This document shows positions 32,300 to 41,082 of a DNA stretch of 64,000 nt, piece after piece (positions within the stretch are counted from its first letter, which is position 1; every line of letters starts with the position of its first letter). This stretch comes from Paenibacillus cookii. Lineage in GTDB: Bacteria; Bacillota; Bacilli; Paenibacillales; Paenibacillaceae. The translations under genes and the position numbers were made by a program. The notes beneath the pieces were generated by a model, which was not told where the DNA came from, did no database searches, and was given only the letters and a program-made list of their open reading frames with translations. The stretch lies in assembly GCF_018333375.1 (NCBI RefSeq), contig NZ_BORW01000023.1, positions 19,320 through 83,319 on the forward strand, read 5' to 3'.

Positions 32300-33919
32300 T
32301 CACTTGGCCGCGTCGTACCGCTTCTGGGCGTCGTTGTAGATTTTGATCAGGTCATCCATCCCCTGCTTGGAGATCGACTTTTTGAACTCTTCCCACTGTG
32401 CGTCCCCGTAAGATTTATCCAGAATATACTTCGCGTTGAACTCCTCGGACGCTTTCTGCAGCGAAGTCTGCAATTCCGCCAGCGTGGAAATTTCGTCGTC
32501 GGTAAAGTTCAGGATCGGATCGAACGGCTCCCGTTTGTCCTCTTTCATGATTTTGTCCTGGGCCTCTTGCTCCTTCTCGGAAAACTTGTAATACACGCTG
32601 CGTTTGTCCGGTCTGAGATAAGCGCCTTCCAGCCACATGCCGTAACGGTCCTCGAGCACGCCGATGTCTACCAGCGGCAGGTCTTTCAGCTCCGGATACA
32701 CCGGCCGGCCGTCCTCGCCCCAATTGAAGTTGACGCCTTCCACGCCGACGGTCATCAGCTCGCCCCCGGACGGGCTCGTCAAATAGTCCAGCAGCTTTAA
32801 TGCCGCTTCCTTGTTTTTGTTGTTGGCAACGGCCACGCTGAAGTCGGAAACTTTAGGCAGCGTGCGGACATGGCCGGTAGGTCCGATCGGATTGGCATAT
32901 CTCAGGTTGTAATCCGGATTTTTCTCTTTGACCTGGTTGTAGAATAAGTCCAGTCTGCCGATCCAGTCCCATGTGACGAACGACTTGTCGGTCGTCATTT
33001 TCGTGGTCCACGAATCTTGGGTATCGGTCAAAAATTCGGGATCCATCAAGCCTTCGTTGTACAGCTTTTTCATGAAATCGAGCATATCCTTGTGCTCCGG
33101 CTGCACGGAGGCGTATTTCCAGGTCCCGTCCTTCTCGTCGTAATAGGCCGGATAATTGTCGTTATTCCCGAGCCCCCAGCCGAAGGACCAGTCGCCGAAA
33201 ATGTGGGCCAGCCCTTTCGAGGCATACGGATAGGAATCCGGATAAATTTCTTTCAGCTTCTTCAGCGCCTGATAAAATTCTTCGGTATTGGTCCATTCCT
33301 TGATGCCGTTTTTATCGAAAATGTCTTTCCTGTACAGGAAGCCGTGATTGACTTCCCGGTTGAGGTCATAGATCGGCCACGTATAGATATTCCCGTTTTG
33401 GTCGCCGTAGGACTTGATGACCCAGTCGTTTTCCTGCAAATACAGCTTGGAGAAATTCGGCAGCATGTCGGCGTATTCGTTGATGGCGACCACGCCCTTT
33501 TGCTGGCCGATTTTTTTGAGCTCCGCCGGCTTCAGTCCGATAAAAATATCGGGCAGCTTGCCGGAGGCGACGACCACCTTTAATTTGTCCTGATAGGTTT
33601 GCGGCGAATAGGTTTGAAACTCTACCTTGATTCCCGTCCGCTTCAGCAGCTCCTGAACGATCAGCTTGTCGTCGCCGATCTTGGAGGAATTGCTGGGCAG
33701 CATGAACTTGATGGTTGTCGGTTCGTCCACCAACGGAAGCTTAAGCCCCCCGGTATCCCCGTATTGCGCAGCGCTGGCGGCAGCAGGGGGTTCGTTATTG
33801 GAAGCAGGCGCCTCGGCCTGATCTTCAGCGGGGGCTTTGCCACCTCCTCCGCCGCAGGCGCTGAGCATGAGCATCAGCACGGAAAGGATGACAGACATAC
33901 GGATCCGCTTTTTTGGCAT
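32300..33919 (-). CDS. Sugar ABC transporter substrate-binding lipoprotein (LplA/YtcQ type)
   Basis: A 539-residue lipoprotein with signal peptide RMSVILSVLMLMLSACGG and lipobox LSAC. The large size (over 500 residues) and segments such as KLPLVDEPTTIKFMLPSNSS, YADMLPNFSKLYLQENDWVIKSY and GVEGVNFNW mark the LplA/YtcQ type, which binds oligosaccharides. ATG 33919 has GAGGAGG upstream; a longer frame lacks a start signal. It is the first gene of the six-gene operon, about 95 bp downstream of a sigma-A promoter with a cre-like element. The linker after the lipobox is Gly/Ala/Glu/Pro-rich. Confidence 0.94.
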   Translation of the reverse strand: MPKKRIRMSVILSVLMLMLSACGGGGGKAPAEDQAEAPASNNEPPAAASAAQYGDTGGLKLPLVDEPTTIKFMLPSNSSKIGDDKLIVQELLKRTGIKVEFQTYSPQTYQDKLKVVVASGKLPDIFIGLKPAELKKIGQQKGVVAINEYADMLPNFSKLYLQENDWVIKSYGDQNGNIYTWPIYDLNREVNHGFLYRKDIFDKNGIKEWTNTEEFYQALKKLKEIYPDSYPYASKGLAHIFGDWSFGWGLGNNDNYPAYYDEKDGTWKYASVQPEHKDMLDFMKKLYNEGLMDPEFLTDTQDSWTTKMTTDKSFVTWDWIGRLDLFYNQVKEKNPDYNLRYANPIGPTGHVRTLPKVSDFSVAVANNKNKEAALKLLDYLTSPSGGELMTVGVEGVNFNWGEDGRPVYPELKDLPLVDIGVLEDRYGMWLEGAYLRPDKRSVYYKFSEKEQEAQDKIMKEDKREPFDPILNFTDDEISTLAELQTSLQKASEEFNAKYILDKSYGDAQWEEFKKSISKQGMDDLIKIYNDAQKRYDAAK

Positions 33920-34009
33920 TCTTTTTTTTCCTCCTCGTTTTGTCGGGTGCATGCTCCAGGCATTTGCCGCCGTTGTTCCCATTCGTCTGACTGTTGCCCG
34001 TTGGATTCC

Positions 34010-34038
34010 ATCATAAAAACGCTTTCAAAATTGGTAAA
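34010..34038 (-). promoter_or_regulatory. Sigma-A promoter of the six-gene sugar operon
   Basis: Minus strand: -35 TTTACC (34033-34038), 17-bp spacer, -10 TATGAT (34010-34015). The transcript would have a leader of about 85 nt before the binding-protein start. Confidence 0.65.
34014..34027 (-). promoter_or_regulatory. cre-like catabolite repression site
   Basis: TGAAAGCGTTTTTA matches the CcpA consensus TGWAANCGNTNWCA except at the next-to-last base. It lies between and overlaps the edge of the -10 box of the sugar-operon promoter, where CcpA would block RNA polymerase. A LacI-type regulator could also bind. Confidence 0.6.
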
Positions 34039-34251
34039 CCCCATGATTTCCCCCGCCTTCGAATTTGCGTCCGTTTTAGGCGGAAAACCCGAAGAAATGG
34101 CGGTATATCAACGTTTTAAGCGATGTGGAAAATGATAAACCGGTAGAAATATATCAAATCCGGCATGCATTTCATCCAGCTGTTTCCGTTCTTCCGCCAC
34201 CTCGGTTTACCAGCTCCGAATCATGCCGTTCTCCCGGCGAAAAAAAATCGA

Positions 34252-34280
34252 TTGCCAAGGCATATACCGGCATATATGAT
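34252..34280 (+). promoter_or_regulatory. Sigma-A promoter of the first SLH-protein gene
   Basis: -35 TTGCCA (34252-34257), 17-bp spacer, -10 TATGAT (34275-34280), giving a leader of about 55 nt to ATG 34343. Confidence 0.65.
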
Positions 34281-34342
34281 AGAGTCACCAATCCATCCGC
34301 ATGGGAAATCTTGGTTTTATTCTGGGCTAAAGAGGGGAAAAA

Positions 34343-36715
34343 ATGAAGAAAACGTTCATCTTCAAAGTCATGACCACGGCTGCGCTGCTCAGTGCCGCCG
34401 CATTGCCGGTCACAGCCGCGCCGGCCGAATTTACCGATATTAGCGGCTCATATGCCAAAGACGCGATTCTGGAGCTTGCCGCCAAAGGAATCGTCAATGG
34501 CAAAGGAGACGGAAAGTTTAATCCGACGGAAGCGATCCAAAGACAGGACTTCGCCATTCTTCTGGCCAAAACGTTGAAGCTTGAAACGGCATCGGGGCCG
34601 GCCAATGCGACTTTCTCGGATGTGCCCGCCTCGAATTACGCCTACAATTTCGTGGAAGCGGCCGTAAAAGCAGGGATCATCAAAGGCATGGGCGACGGCA
34701 AGTTCGGCACCGGCCAGAATCTCACCCGTCAAGATATGGCCGTCCTGTTCATGCGGGCACTAGAGTCCATGGGCTACGTCGAAACGGCGGGCAAAGGCTG
34801 GTCTCTTCAATTTTCGGACAGAGACCAAATTGCCGGTTACGCCAAAGATTCCGTAGCCGCGGCCGTCGAGCTCCGCCTGCTGCAGGGAGACGCAAACGGT
34901 GCCTTCAATCCGACGGGAAGCGCGGACAGGCAAGCCGTTGCGGCGGTGGCAAGCCGTCTCCTTAAAGCTCAGGAACAGATCAAGAACAACGGAACGACGC
35001 CATCCCAACCTCCAGAAAAACCTCCAGTTAAGCAGCCCGAAAATCAAAAGCCGTCCCCTACGCCAACGAATCCGGGTTCGTCCGGCGGCGGCAGCGACTC
35101 CGGCCCAAGCACGCCGATCCAACCGGATACCGCCGCGCCGACCGTAACGCTCGTCTCCGCTTCTCCTGTGCAGATCGGCCAAAACGTGATCGCGAAAAGC
35201 AGCGAAGCCGGCAGCATCTATCTCGTGCCTTTCGGCCAGAACCCGACCAGCCGGGAATTGTTGGACTCTTTGGTCAGCGTGAATATGGCCTCCAAAGCCT
35301 CCGCCGCCGCCAACACGGAAACCGCCGTCCCGACATCGGCATTGTTCGAAGGCGAATACAAGCTGTACGCCGTGGACCCGGCCGGCAACGTATCCGCTCC
35401 TTCCGCGAAAATCCTTCTTCAATCCCATGCGCTCGGCATGCCGGCGATTTCTTTTGCCAAGGGCGACACCCTCGTGCTTGCTTATGACGAAGAGCTGGAT
35501 TCGAATCGCGTTCCTTCCGCAGCCGATTTCCACATCTATGCGAAAGAAGGTTCCTCTTCCTTTAAGCGAGCCGTCAAATCGGTCGCCGTCGCAGGCAAAA
35601 CGGTGCAAATCATCACGGATTCACCGCTGAGAATGGGGGATGTCTATGAAGTGTCCTACCATCCGCAGTCGCCGGATGCCTCGATCCGGAGCACATCCGG
35701 CAAACTGGCCGCAACCTTCGATCATGTTCAAGCGGCATTTGCTTCGGATAAACAGCTGTTCGGCAATCTTATTGCGGAAGCGCAAGCGTTGTACGACCAC
35801 GCGAAGGAGAACGTCGGGGAGACGACCGGGAAATATCCCGAAATCGCGGTCGAACACTTGAATGAAGAACTAGCCCATGCCAAAGAAGTGAATGCGAATC
35901 CCGAAGCGGACGCAGAGACGATCGCGAACGCCTACAACAGCTTGCAAACCACCGTTATCGAGCTGAACAACGCCCAGGTTCGGCCGTTGGCGCTGAAGCT
36001 CGCGGCAGACGGGTTCGTGTTGAACGGGACGGATACCGGCGTGTACATTGGTGCAAGCTCCGATCCCGAATATTACAATAAAAGGAATATCAAAAAGTTG
36101 ATCCAGATCACCCGCGGAGAAAGCGAAAATTTGGATTACGTCCATTCCTACGACCCGGAACAAGGCGTTTTCAAACTAATCAAAAATGACGAAACGGTCG
36201 GCTTCATCGCCATCGAATCATCCGATCCGGCGAATATTGCGGTCGAAAAAGACGCAAGCGGCAACGCCGGACTGATCGTAAAACCCAAGAGTCAACCCGA
36301 CAACGCGTCCCTTGTATTCAAGCTGTACGAGAACGGTACCGTTACCAGCATCGTATCGCTGCCGATCCGTTTCGACCAGGAAGCTCCGACCGTGACCGGC
36401 GCGACTTACGGGGACGGGAAAATCAGCCTGTCGTTGAGCGAGCCCGTATGGTGGCAATACAATGGCATCTACCCGCAAATCGGTATAAAATATGCTCCCG
36501 ATGGAGTCATCACGGACTCGCTCCCCGATCTGAAATTTGAAGATGATTACCTCTACGGCGTCTCCAACGGCGATACTGCATTTGCGATCATATTAAAGCC
36601 GAGTTTCATGGAAAACCAGCTTAAGTCCGGCGGCAAATTCCGGATTGCGCTTAGCAGCTTTACCGATTTCGCAAACAACGCCAAGGATCGGGTTGTCGAA
36701 GTCGATGTCCCATAA
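34343..36715 (+). CDS. S-layer-homology (SLH) domain surface protein
   Basis: A 790-residue exported protein. Signal peptide: residues 1-26 (KKTFIFKVMTTAALLSAAALPVTAA). Three SLH domains fill residues about 28-205 (FTDISGSYAKDAILELAAKG; FSDVPASNYAYNFVEAAVKAG; FSDRDQIAGYAKDSVAAAVE) and would bind pyruvylated secondary cell-wall polymer. A Pro/Gln/Lys-rich then Gly/Ser-rich linker (about 210-262) leads to Ig-like modules (TAAPTVTLVSASPVQIGQN; YAVDPAGNVSAPSAK), a FIVAR-like helical segment (about 465-545) and beta-rich C-terminal modules. No catalytic domain is seen; a wall-associated adhesin or receptor is likely. ATG 34343 follows AGAGGGG. It diverges from the sugar operon; whether the two cooperate is unknown. 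Confidence 0.9.
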   Translation: MKKTFIFKVMTTAALLSAAALPVTAAPAEFTDISGSYAKDAILELAAKGIVNGKGDGKFNPTEAIQRQDFAILLAKTLKLETASGPANATFSDVPASNYAYNFVEAAVKAGIIKGMGDGKFGTGQNLTRQDMAVLFMRALESMGYVETAGKGWSLQFSDRDQIAGYAKDSVAAAVELRLLQGDANGAFNPTGSADRQAVAAVASRLLKAQEQIKNNGTTPSQPPEKPPVKQPENQKPSPTPTNPGSSGGGSDSGPSTPIQPDTAAPTVTLVSASPVQIGQNVIAKSSEAGSIYLVPFGQNPTSRELLDSLVSVNMASKASAAANTETAVPTSALFEGEYKLYAVDPAGNVSAPSAKILLQSHALGMPAISFAKGDTLVLAYDEELDSNRVPSAADFHIYAKEGSSSFKRAVKSVAVAGKTVQIITDSPLRMGDVYEVSYHPQSPDASIRSTSGKLAATFDHVQAAFASDKQLFGNLIAEAQALYDHAKENVGETTGKYPEIAVEHLNEELAHAKEVNANPEADAETIANAYNSLQTTVIELNNAQVRPLALKLAADGFVLNGTDTGVYIGASSDPEYYNKRNIKKLIQITRGESENLDYVHSYDPEQGVFKLIKNDETVGFIAIESSDPANIAVEKDASGNAGLIVKPKSQPDNASLVFKLYENGTVTSIVSLPIRFDQEAPTVTGATYGDGKISLSLSEPVWWQYNGIYPQIGIKYAPDGVITDSLPDLKFEDDYLYGVSNGDTAFAIILKPSFMENQLKSGGKFRIALSSFTDFANNAKDRVVEVDVP

Positions 36716-36776
36716 AAGCGAAGGAGCGATGCTTGGACGTCCGCATGCACCGGGAACTCGTCCTGCTTAAACACAC

Positions 36777-36808
36777 AAAAAACCTGCTCGCCTATGAGCA
36801 GGTTTTTT
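36777..36808. terminator. Bidirectional terminator between SLH gene and hypothetical gene
   Basis: AAAAAACCTGCTC-GCCTAT-GAGCAGGTTTTTT, a perfect 13-bp stem with A and T runs. Confidence 0.93.
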
Positions 36809-36821
36809 GCGGTTTGCGTCC

Positions 36822-37259
36822 TTATCCTCTTTGCAGCGGCTCGATTCGGTACACGCCAGGCTTGCCGGCTTCTTCGCGAATGACCCAGCCGAACGACATG
36901 ACGGACGCAAGGCGTTCCTTCTGTTCGGGAGTCAGCTCGGCGATCACCGCTTCGTGCCCCGGCTCGCGAATGACCTCCGGCTCGAAGCCGCAGGCAACCA
37001 AAATCCAGGAGCGGAGGCCGCCAAGCGTGTTGTACTTGATGGAATAACCGTTCGTTACCGCAGACCGGAACAACTCAGGTTCGGCCGCGGCCCATTCGGC
37101 CAAGGCCTGATAATCGAACTCAAACATGCTCGTATCCTTCGGCAAATCGCGCTCGCGGACTCTGCGCAGCAGCTCTTCGTCGGACCAGCCGTATGCGCGG
37201 AGGCCTTCCAGCATTAATGCATCCCATTGGGATAGTTTGACGCGCTCATTTTTCTCCAT
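36822..37259 (-). CDS. Hypothetical protein, 145 aa
   Basis: A 145-residue, acidic soluble protein I do not recognise. It has helical N-terminal sequence (KLSQWDALMLEGLRAYGWSDEELLRRVRERDLP), a middle part FEFDYQALAEWAAAEPELFRSAVTNGYSIKYNTLGGLRSWIL and the C-terminal FGWVIREEAGKPGVYRIEPLQ, which may be a small winged or beta-hairpin element. No signal peptide, membrane helix or metal motif is seen. ATG 37259 is 25 bp downstream of the peptide ATPase gene stop on the same strand, so it may be the last gene of the oligopeptide operon. Codon use matches the neighbours. Confidence 0.78.
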   Translation of the reverse strand: MEKNERVKLSQWDALMLEGLRAYGWSDEELLRRVRERDLPKDTSMFEFDYQALAEWAAAEPELFRSAVTNGYSIKYNTLGGLRSWILVACGFEPEVIREPGHEAVIAELTPEQKERLASVMSFGWVIREEAGKPGVYRIEPLQRG

Positions 37260-37283
37260 GCTTCAATCAGCACCTCTAATCTT

Positions 37284-38171
37284 TTAATGGTCTGCCACGA
37301 AATGGCCCGGGCTCACTTCACGCAGCTCGGGCACCACGCCGTCACCGGCCGTGGGCACCTCGTATTTCACCGCCATTTTTTCGTTGGCCGCGCGCGGATC
37401 GGGAATCGGAATGGACGACAGCAGCGCCTTCGTATACGGATGCAGCGGGTTGTCGTACAGCTCGTCGCTTTCCGCCACTTCGACCAGGCGGCCTCTGTAC
37501 ATAACGCCGATCCGGTCGGAAATGTGGCGCACCATGGACAAATCATGCGCGATAAACAGGTACGTCAGCCCGAATTCGGCCTGCAAATCCTCCAGCATGT
37601 TGACCACCTGCGCCTGCACGGACACGTCCAGCGCGGAGATCGGCTCGTCGCATACGACGAAGTCCGGACGGACGGAAAGCGCCCGCGCGATCGAAATCCG
37701 CTGCCGCTGCCCGCCGCTGAATTCATGCGGGTAACGGTACAGATGCTCCCGTTTGAGCCCGACCTTTTCCAAGAGCCCCGCCACGAACTCCTTGCGCTCA
37801 TCCGCTTTTTTATATATGCCGTGGATATCCATCGGTTCCCCGATCAAATCCAGCACGCTCATGCTCGGGTTCAACGAGGAATACGGGTCCTGAAAAATCG
37901 TCTGAATCCGCCGGCGGAACGGCTTGAGCTGCTTGTCCCGCAGCTTGGACAGGTTTTGCCCGTCAAAAAACACTTCCCCTTCCGTATAATCGTACAGCCG
38001 GATCAGGCAGCGTCCGACCGTCGATTTGCCGCTACCGGATTCGCCGACGAGGCCGAACGTCTCGCCCTTGCGGATTTGGAAGCTGACGCCGTCGACGGCT
38101 TTCAGCACTTCGCCGCCTTTCGTGAAATGTTTCTTCAGGTTGCGCACATCAACCATGATATGTTCGTTCAT
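37284..38171 (-). CDS. Oligopeptide ABC transporter, ATP-binding protein (OppF/DppF-like)
   Basis: A 295-residue ABC ATPase. Walker A is GESGSGKST at about residues 45-53, the signature is SGGQRQRISIARAL, Walker B is FVVCDEPISALD and the switch region LFIAHDLSMVRHISDR. ATG 38171 overlaps the stop codon of the preceding ATPase gene (ATGA) and GGAGGAGG precedes it. The C-terminus ends SIPIPDPRAANEKMAVKYEV ... ELREVSPGHFVADH and lacks the cysteine-rich GCxFHTRCP segment normally found near the end of OppF/DppF; about 25 residues appear to be deleted there. It works with the OppD-like subunit to energise peptide import. Confidence 0.93.
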   Translation of the reverse strand: MNEHIMVDVRNLKKHFTKGGEVLKAVDGVSFQIRKGETFGLVGESGSGKSTVGRCLIRLYDYTEGEVFFDGQNLSKLRDKQLKPFRRRIQTIFQDPYSSLNPSMSVLDLIGEPMDIHGIYKKADERKEFVAGLLEKVGLKREHLYRYPHEFSGGQRQRISIARALSVRPDFVVCDEPISALDVSVQAQVVNMLEDLQAEFGLTYLFIAHDLSMVRHISDRIGVMYRGRLVEVAESDELYDNPLHPYTKALLSSIPIPDPRAANEKMAVKYEVPTAGDGVVPELREVSPGHFVADH

Positions 38172-39181
38172 TGACCGGTTTCCTCCTCCCCGAGCGCTTC
38201 TTTCAGCGTGCTTTTGTCCTGCACGAGCCAGCACAAGGAGCGGTGGCCTTCACCAAGGTCCGCCATCGGCGGAAGCTCCGAGCATTTGCCGAACGCGTAC
38301 GGACAGCGGTCCTGGAACGGACATCCCGCAGGCGGGTCGATCAGATCGGGAGGCGAGCCTTCGATCGGCACGAGCCGCTCGCGGTTTGCGCCTACGCGCT
38401 TCGGAACCGAACGCAGCAGCCCTTGCGTGTACGGATGGCCGGTCCGGTAGAAAATATCTTCGACCGTCCCCTCTTCCATGACCATGCCGCCGTACATGAC
38501 GACGACGCGGGAGCAGACCTGGGCAACGACGCCGAGATCATGCGTGATAAGCAGCACGGCGGTATCCGACTCCGTCTTGAGCTGCTTCAGCAAATCGAGA
38601 ATTTGCGCCTGAATCGTCACGTCCAGCGCCGTCGTCGGCTCGTCGGCAATCAGCAGCTCCGGACTGCAGGAGAGCGCCATCGCGATCATGACCCGCTGGC
38701 GCATCCCGCCGCTGAATTCATGCGGATATTGCTTGACGCGGCGCTCCGGCTCGGTGATGCCGACCTTCCGAAGCATTTCCACCGCTTCCGACAGCGCCTC
38801 CTTTTTTCCGAGCCCGCGGTGGCGCCGGATGACTTCCGCCATCTGGAAGCCGATCGTCTTGACCGGGTTCAGCGACGTCATCGGGTCCTGGAACACCATC
38901 GCAATCCGGTTGCCCCGGAGCTTGCGCCACTCGTTTTCGGTAAGGCCGCTCAAATCCTCCCCTTGGAACAAAACCTTGCCTTCCGTAATTTTTCCCGGAG
39001 GAGCAATCAGTCCCATAATCGCTTTGGCGGTCACGCTTTTCCCGCTTCCCGATTCGCCGACAATGCCGACCGTTTCGCCGGCGCCCACATGAAAGCTGAC
39101 GCCGCGGACCGCCTGGTTTTGCCCGTCCCTGGTTTGGAATGAGACCTTGAGCCCATCGACGGTTAGCAGTTGTTTTGTCAT
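38168..39181 (-). CDS. Oligopeptide ABC transporter, ATP-binding protein (OppD/DppD-like)
   Basis: A 337-residue ABC ATPase. Walker A is GESGSGKSV at about residues 38-46, signature SGGMRQRVMIAMAL, Walker B LLIADEPTTALD, and switch LLITHDLGVVAQVCSR. The C-terminal oligopeptide-type extension contains PAGCPFQDRCPYAFGKCSE with three cysteines that in this family can hold an iron-sulfur cluster. This contrasts with the partner ATPase, which has lost it. The start ATG 39181 is 38 bp after the permease gene; its stop overlaps the next ATPase start by 4 bp. Confidence 0.94.
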   Translation of the reverse strand: MTKQLLTVDGLKVSFQTRDGQNQAVRGVSFHVGAGETVGIVGESGSGKSVTAKAIMGLIAPPGKITEGKVLFQGEDLSGLTENEWRKLRGNRIAMVFQDPMTSLNPVKTIGFQMAEVIRRHRGLGKKEALSEAVEMLRKVGITEPERRVKQYPHEFSGGMRQRVMIAMALSCSPELLIADEPTTALDVTIQAQILDLLKQLKTESDTAVLLITHDLGVVAQVCSRVVVMYGGMVMEEGTVEDIFYRTGHPYTQGLLRSVPKRVGANRERLVPIEGSPPDLIDPPAGCPFQDRCPYAFGKCSELPPMADLGEGHRSLCWLVQDKSTLKEALGEEETGQ

Positions 39182-39219
39182 CTTGGTTTCTCACTCCTTC
39201 ATCGCCTTACGACGGCGGT

Positions 39220-40065
39220 TTATCTTTTGCCAAGCTTCGGTTCGAGACCGATGCGCAATATATCGCCAAGTATGTTGAAGCAAAGCACGGTCACGAAAAT
39301 GAGCAAGCCCGGGAACAGCGCCATATACGGCGCATTGACCACGTACCCCTGCGCGCCGTTGAGCATGCTGCCCCAGGTCGCGTTTGGCGCCTGCACGCCG
39401 AAGCCCAGAAAGCTGAGGGACGACTCCATCATGATCGCCGAAGCGATGTTGTTGGTGGCACTCACGATGATGACCGACAACAGCCCCGGCAGAATATGCT
39501 TCCGTATGATGCCGAATGCGCTTTGACCGGACGCCTTGGCGTACAGGACGTATTCCCTCTCCTTCAGCGCCATCGTCTCCGCCCGGACGACCCGGGCGAT
39601 GCTCATCCACATCAGCAGCGAAATAATGACGATGATGTTGCCCACGCTCGGTTTCAAGTACACGCTGAGCAGCAGCAGAATGAGGAAAGACGGGATCGAC
39701 ATGATGATATCCAGCAGGCGCATCAGCAGGCTGTCGAGCCACCCGCCGAAATAACCGCTGATGATGCCGACCGTCACGCCGATCGCCGTCGCAAAAATCA
39801 TGGACAGAAAACCGACCGCCAGCGAGACGCGGCCGCCGTAAAGCGCCCTTGTGAACGTATCCCGCCCGTAATCGTCGGTGCCGAACCAATGCGCCTTGCT
39901 CGGCGGCTTCAGCCGGTCGAGCGCATTGATCTGGTTCGGATCCTTGGAGGACAGGAAAGCAAAGATCGCAGCCAAAGCGATGATCAGCAACACGATAACG
40001 GCGGCGATCCCCAGCTTGTTTCCTTTAAGCTCACGGGCAACATTAATCCATTTACTCCGTTTCAT
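39220..40065 (-). CDS. Oligopeptide ABC transporter permease (OppC/DppC-like)
   Basis: A 281-residue permease with six predicted helices. The N-terminal KWINVARELKGNKLGIAAVIVLLI and the typical HWFGTDDYGRDTFTRALYGGRVSL motif (about residues 75-98) define the DppC type; the EAA loop is VRAETMALKEREYVLYAKASG. It forms a dimeric channel with the DppB-like subunit encoded 4 bp upstream. Length is normal and no disruption is visible. Confidence 0.94.
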   Translation of the reverse strand: MKRSKWINVARELKGNKLGIAAVIVLLIIALAAIFAFLSSKDPNQINALDRLKPPSKAHWFGTDDYGRDTFTRALYGGRVSLAVGFLSMIFATAIGVTVGIISGYFGGWLDSLLMRLLDIIMSIPSFLILLLLSVYLKPSVGNIIVIISLLMWMSIARVVRAETMALKEREYVLYAKASGQSAFGIIRKHILPGLLSVIIVSATNNIASAIMMESSLSFLGFGVQAPNATWGSMLNGAQGYVVNAPYMALFPGLLIFVTVLCFNILGDILRIGLEPKLGKR

Positions 40066-40069
40066 GAGA

Positions 40070-41020
40070 TCACCTCGTTGTTTTAATTCTCGGATCGACG
40101 ATGCCGTATAAAATGTCCGCGAGCAGGTTCCCCAGAATCAACAGAACCGACGAGAACAATGTGATGCCCATAATGACCGGATAATCCATGCCCCGCACGG
40201 CCGTCATGCCAAGCGATCCGATGCCCGGCCACGAAAATACCGTCTCGGTCACGATCGCTCCGGCAACCAAATCGCCCATGGACATGCCCACCAGCGTAAT
40301 GACCGGCAGCACCACGTGCTTCAGCACGTGCCGGAACAAGATGATCCGTTTCGCCGAACCGAAAGCGTACTGGATTTGCACATAGTCCTCTTTCAGCTGG
40401 CTGATCGTGCTCGAACGGATATACCGCACGTAGACCGTCAAAAAGCCGATCGCCAGCACCACGCAAGGCAAAATGCCGTGCCTGATGACGTCCAGCGCCG
40501 AATTGACGCCAATCGTGCGCATGCCCATGCTCGGCAGCCAGTGCATCTTAATGGAGAAAAAGTACATCAGCAATATCGCCAGCCAAAAAAGCGGAAGCGA
40601 AATGCCGATGTACGCGATCATGTTGACCAGCTTGTCGACCCAGCGGTTGCGGTTCGCGCCCGCGACCAAACCGAGCGGAATCGCCAAAATGACGGCCAGC
40701 GCGATCGCCGACCCCATCAGTCCGGCCGTTGCGGGCAGCCGCTCCAAAATCTGTCCCATGACCGGTTTGTGGTTCACGAGCGAGTAACCGAAATTGCCCG
40801 TCAAACAATTTTTGAGCCATATGAAATATTGAATGTACGCAGGCTTGTCCAAGCCGAGATTATGCCTGACGCGTTCAATGTCCTCCGCATGCATGTTCGG
40901 TGTAATAAAAGAACGCACGGGGTCCCCGGGCGCCGCTTTCACCAAAATGAAGCAGACGATCGACACAAAAAACAGCATCGGCACGGTTTGCAACAATCTT
41001 CTGACGATCAGTCTTTTCAT
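40070..41020 (-). CDS. Oligopeptide ABC transporter permease (OppB/DppB-like)
   Basis: A 316-residue permease with six predicted helices. The N-terminus RRLLQTVPMLFFVSIVCFILVKAAPGDPV and the late GDLVAGAIVTETVFSWPGIGSLGM motif are characteristic of the DppB type. The EAA loop region is YIRSSTISQLKEDYVQIQYAFGSAK. It is the first gene after a 185-bp spacer containing a hairpin downstream of the binding-protein gene, so it may be transcribed less than that gene. Confidence 0.94.
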   Translation of the reverse strand: MKRLIVRRLLQTVPMLFFVSIVCFILVKAAPGDPVRSFITPNMHAEDIERVRHNLGLDKPAYIQYFIWLKNCLTGNFGYSLVNHKPVMGQILERLPATAGLMGSAIALAVILAIPLGLVAGANRNRWVDKLVNMIAYIGISLPLFWLAILLMYFFSIKMHWLPSMGMRTIGVNSALDVIRHGILPCVVLAIGFLTVYVRYIRSSTISQLKEDYVQIQYAFGSAKRIILFRHVLKHVVLPVITLVGMSMGDLVAGAIVTETVFSWPGIGSLGMTAVRGMDYPVIMGITLFSSVLLILGNLLADILYGIVDPRIKTTR

Positions 41021-41082
41021 GCTCTTAGTCCCCTAGCTTAACATCCTGGATTTTGAATATGCCTATCAGTCGTTTACCCACT

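Larger units (their letters stand above)
33920..34342. other. Divergent intergenic region between sugar operon and SLH gene
   Basis: A 423-bp non-coding region holding the sugar-operon promoter with a cre-like element (minus strand, 34010-34038) and the SLH-protein promoter (plus strand, 34252-34280). Nothing else is recognised. Confidence 0.7.
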
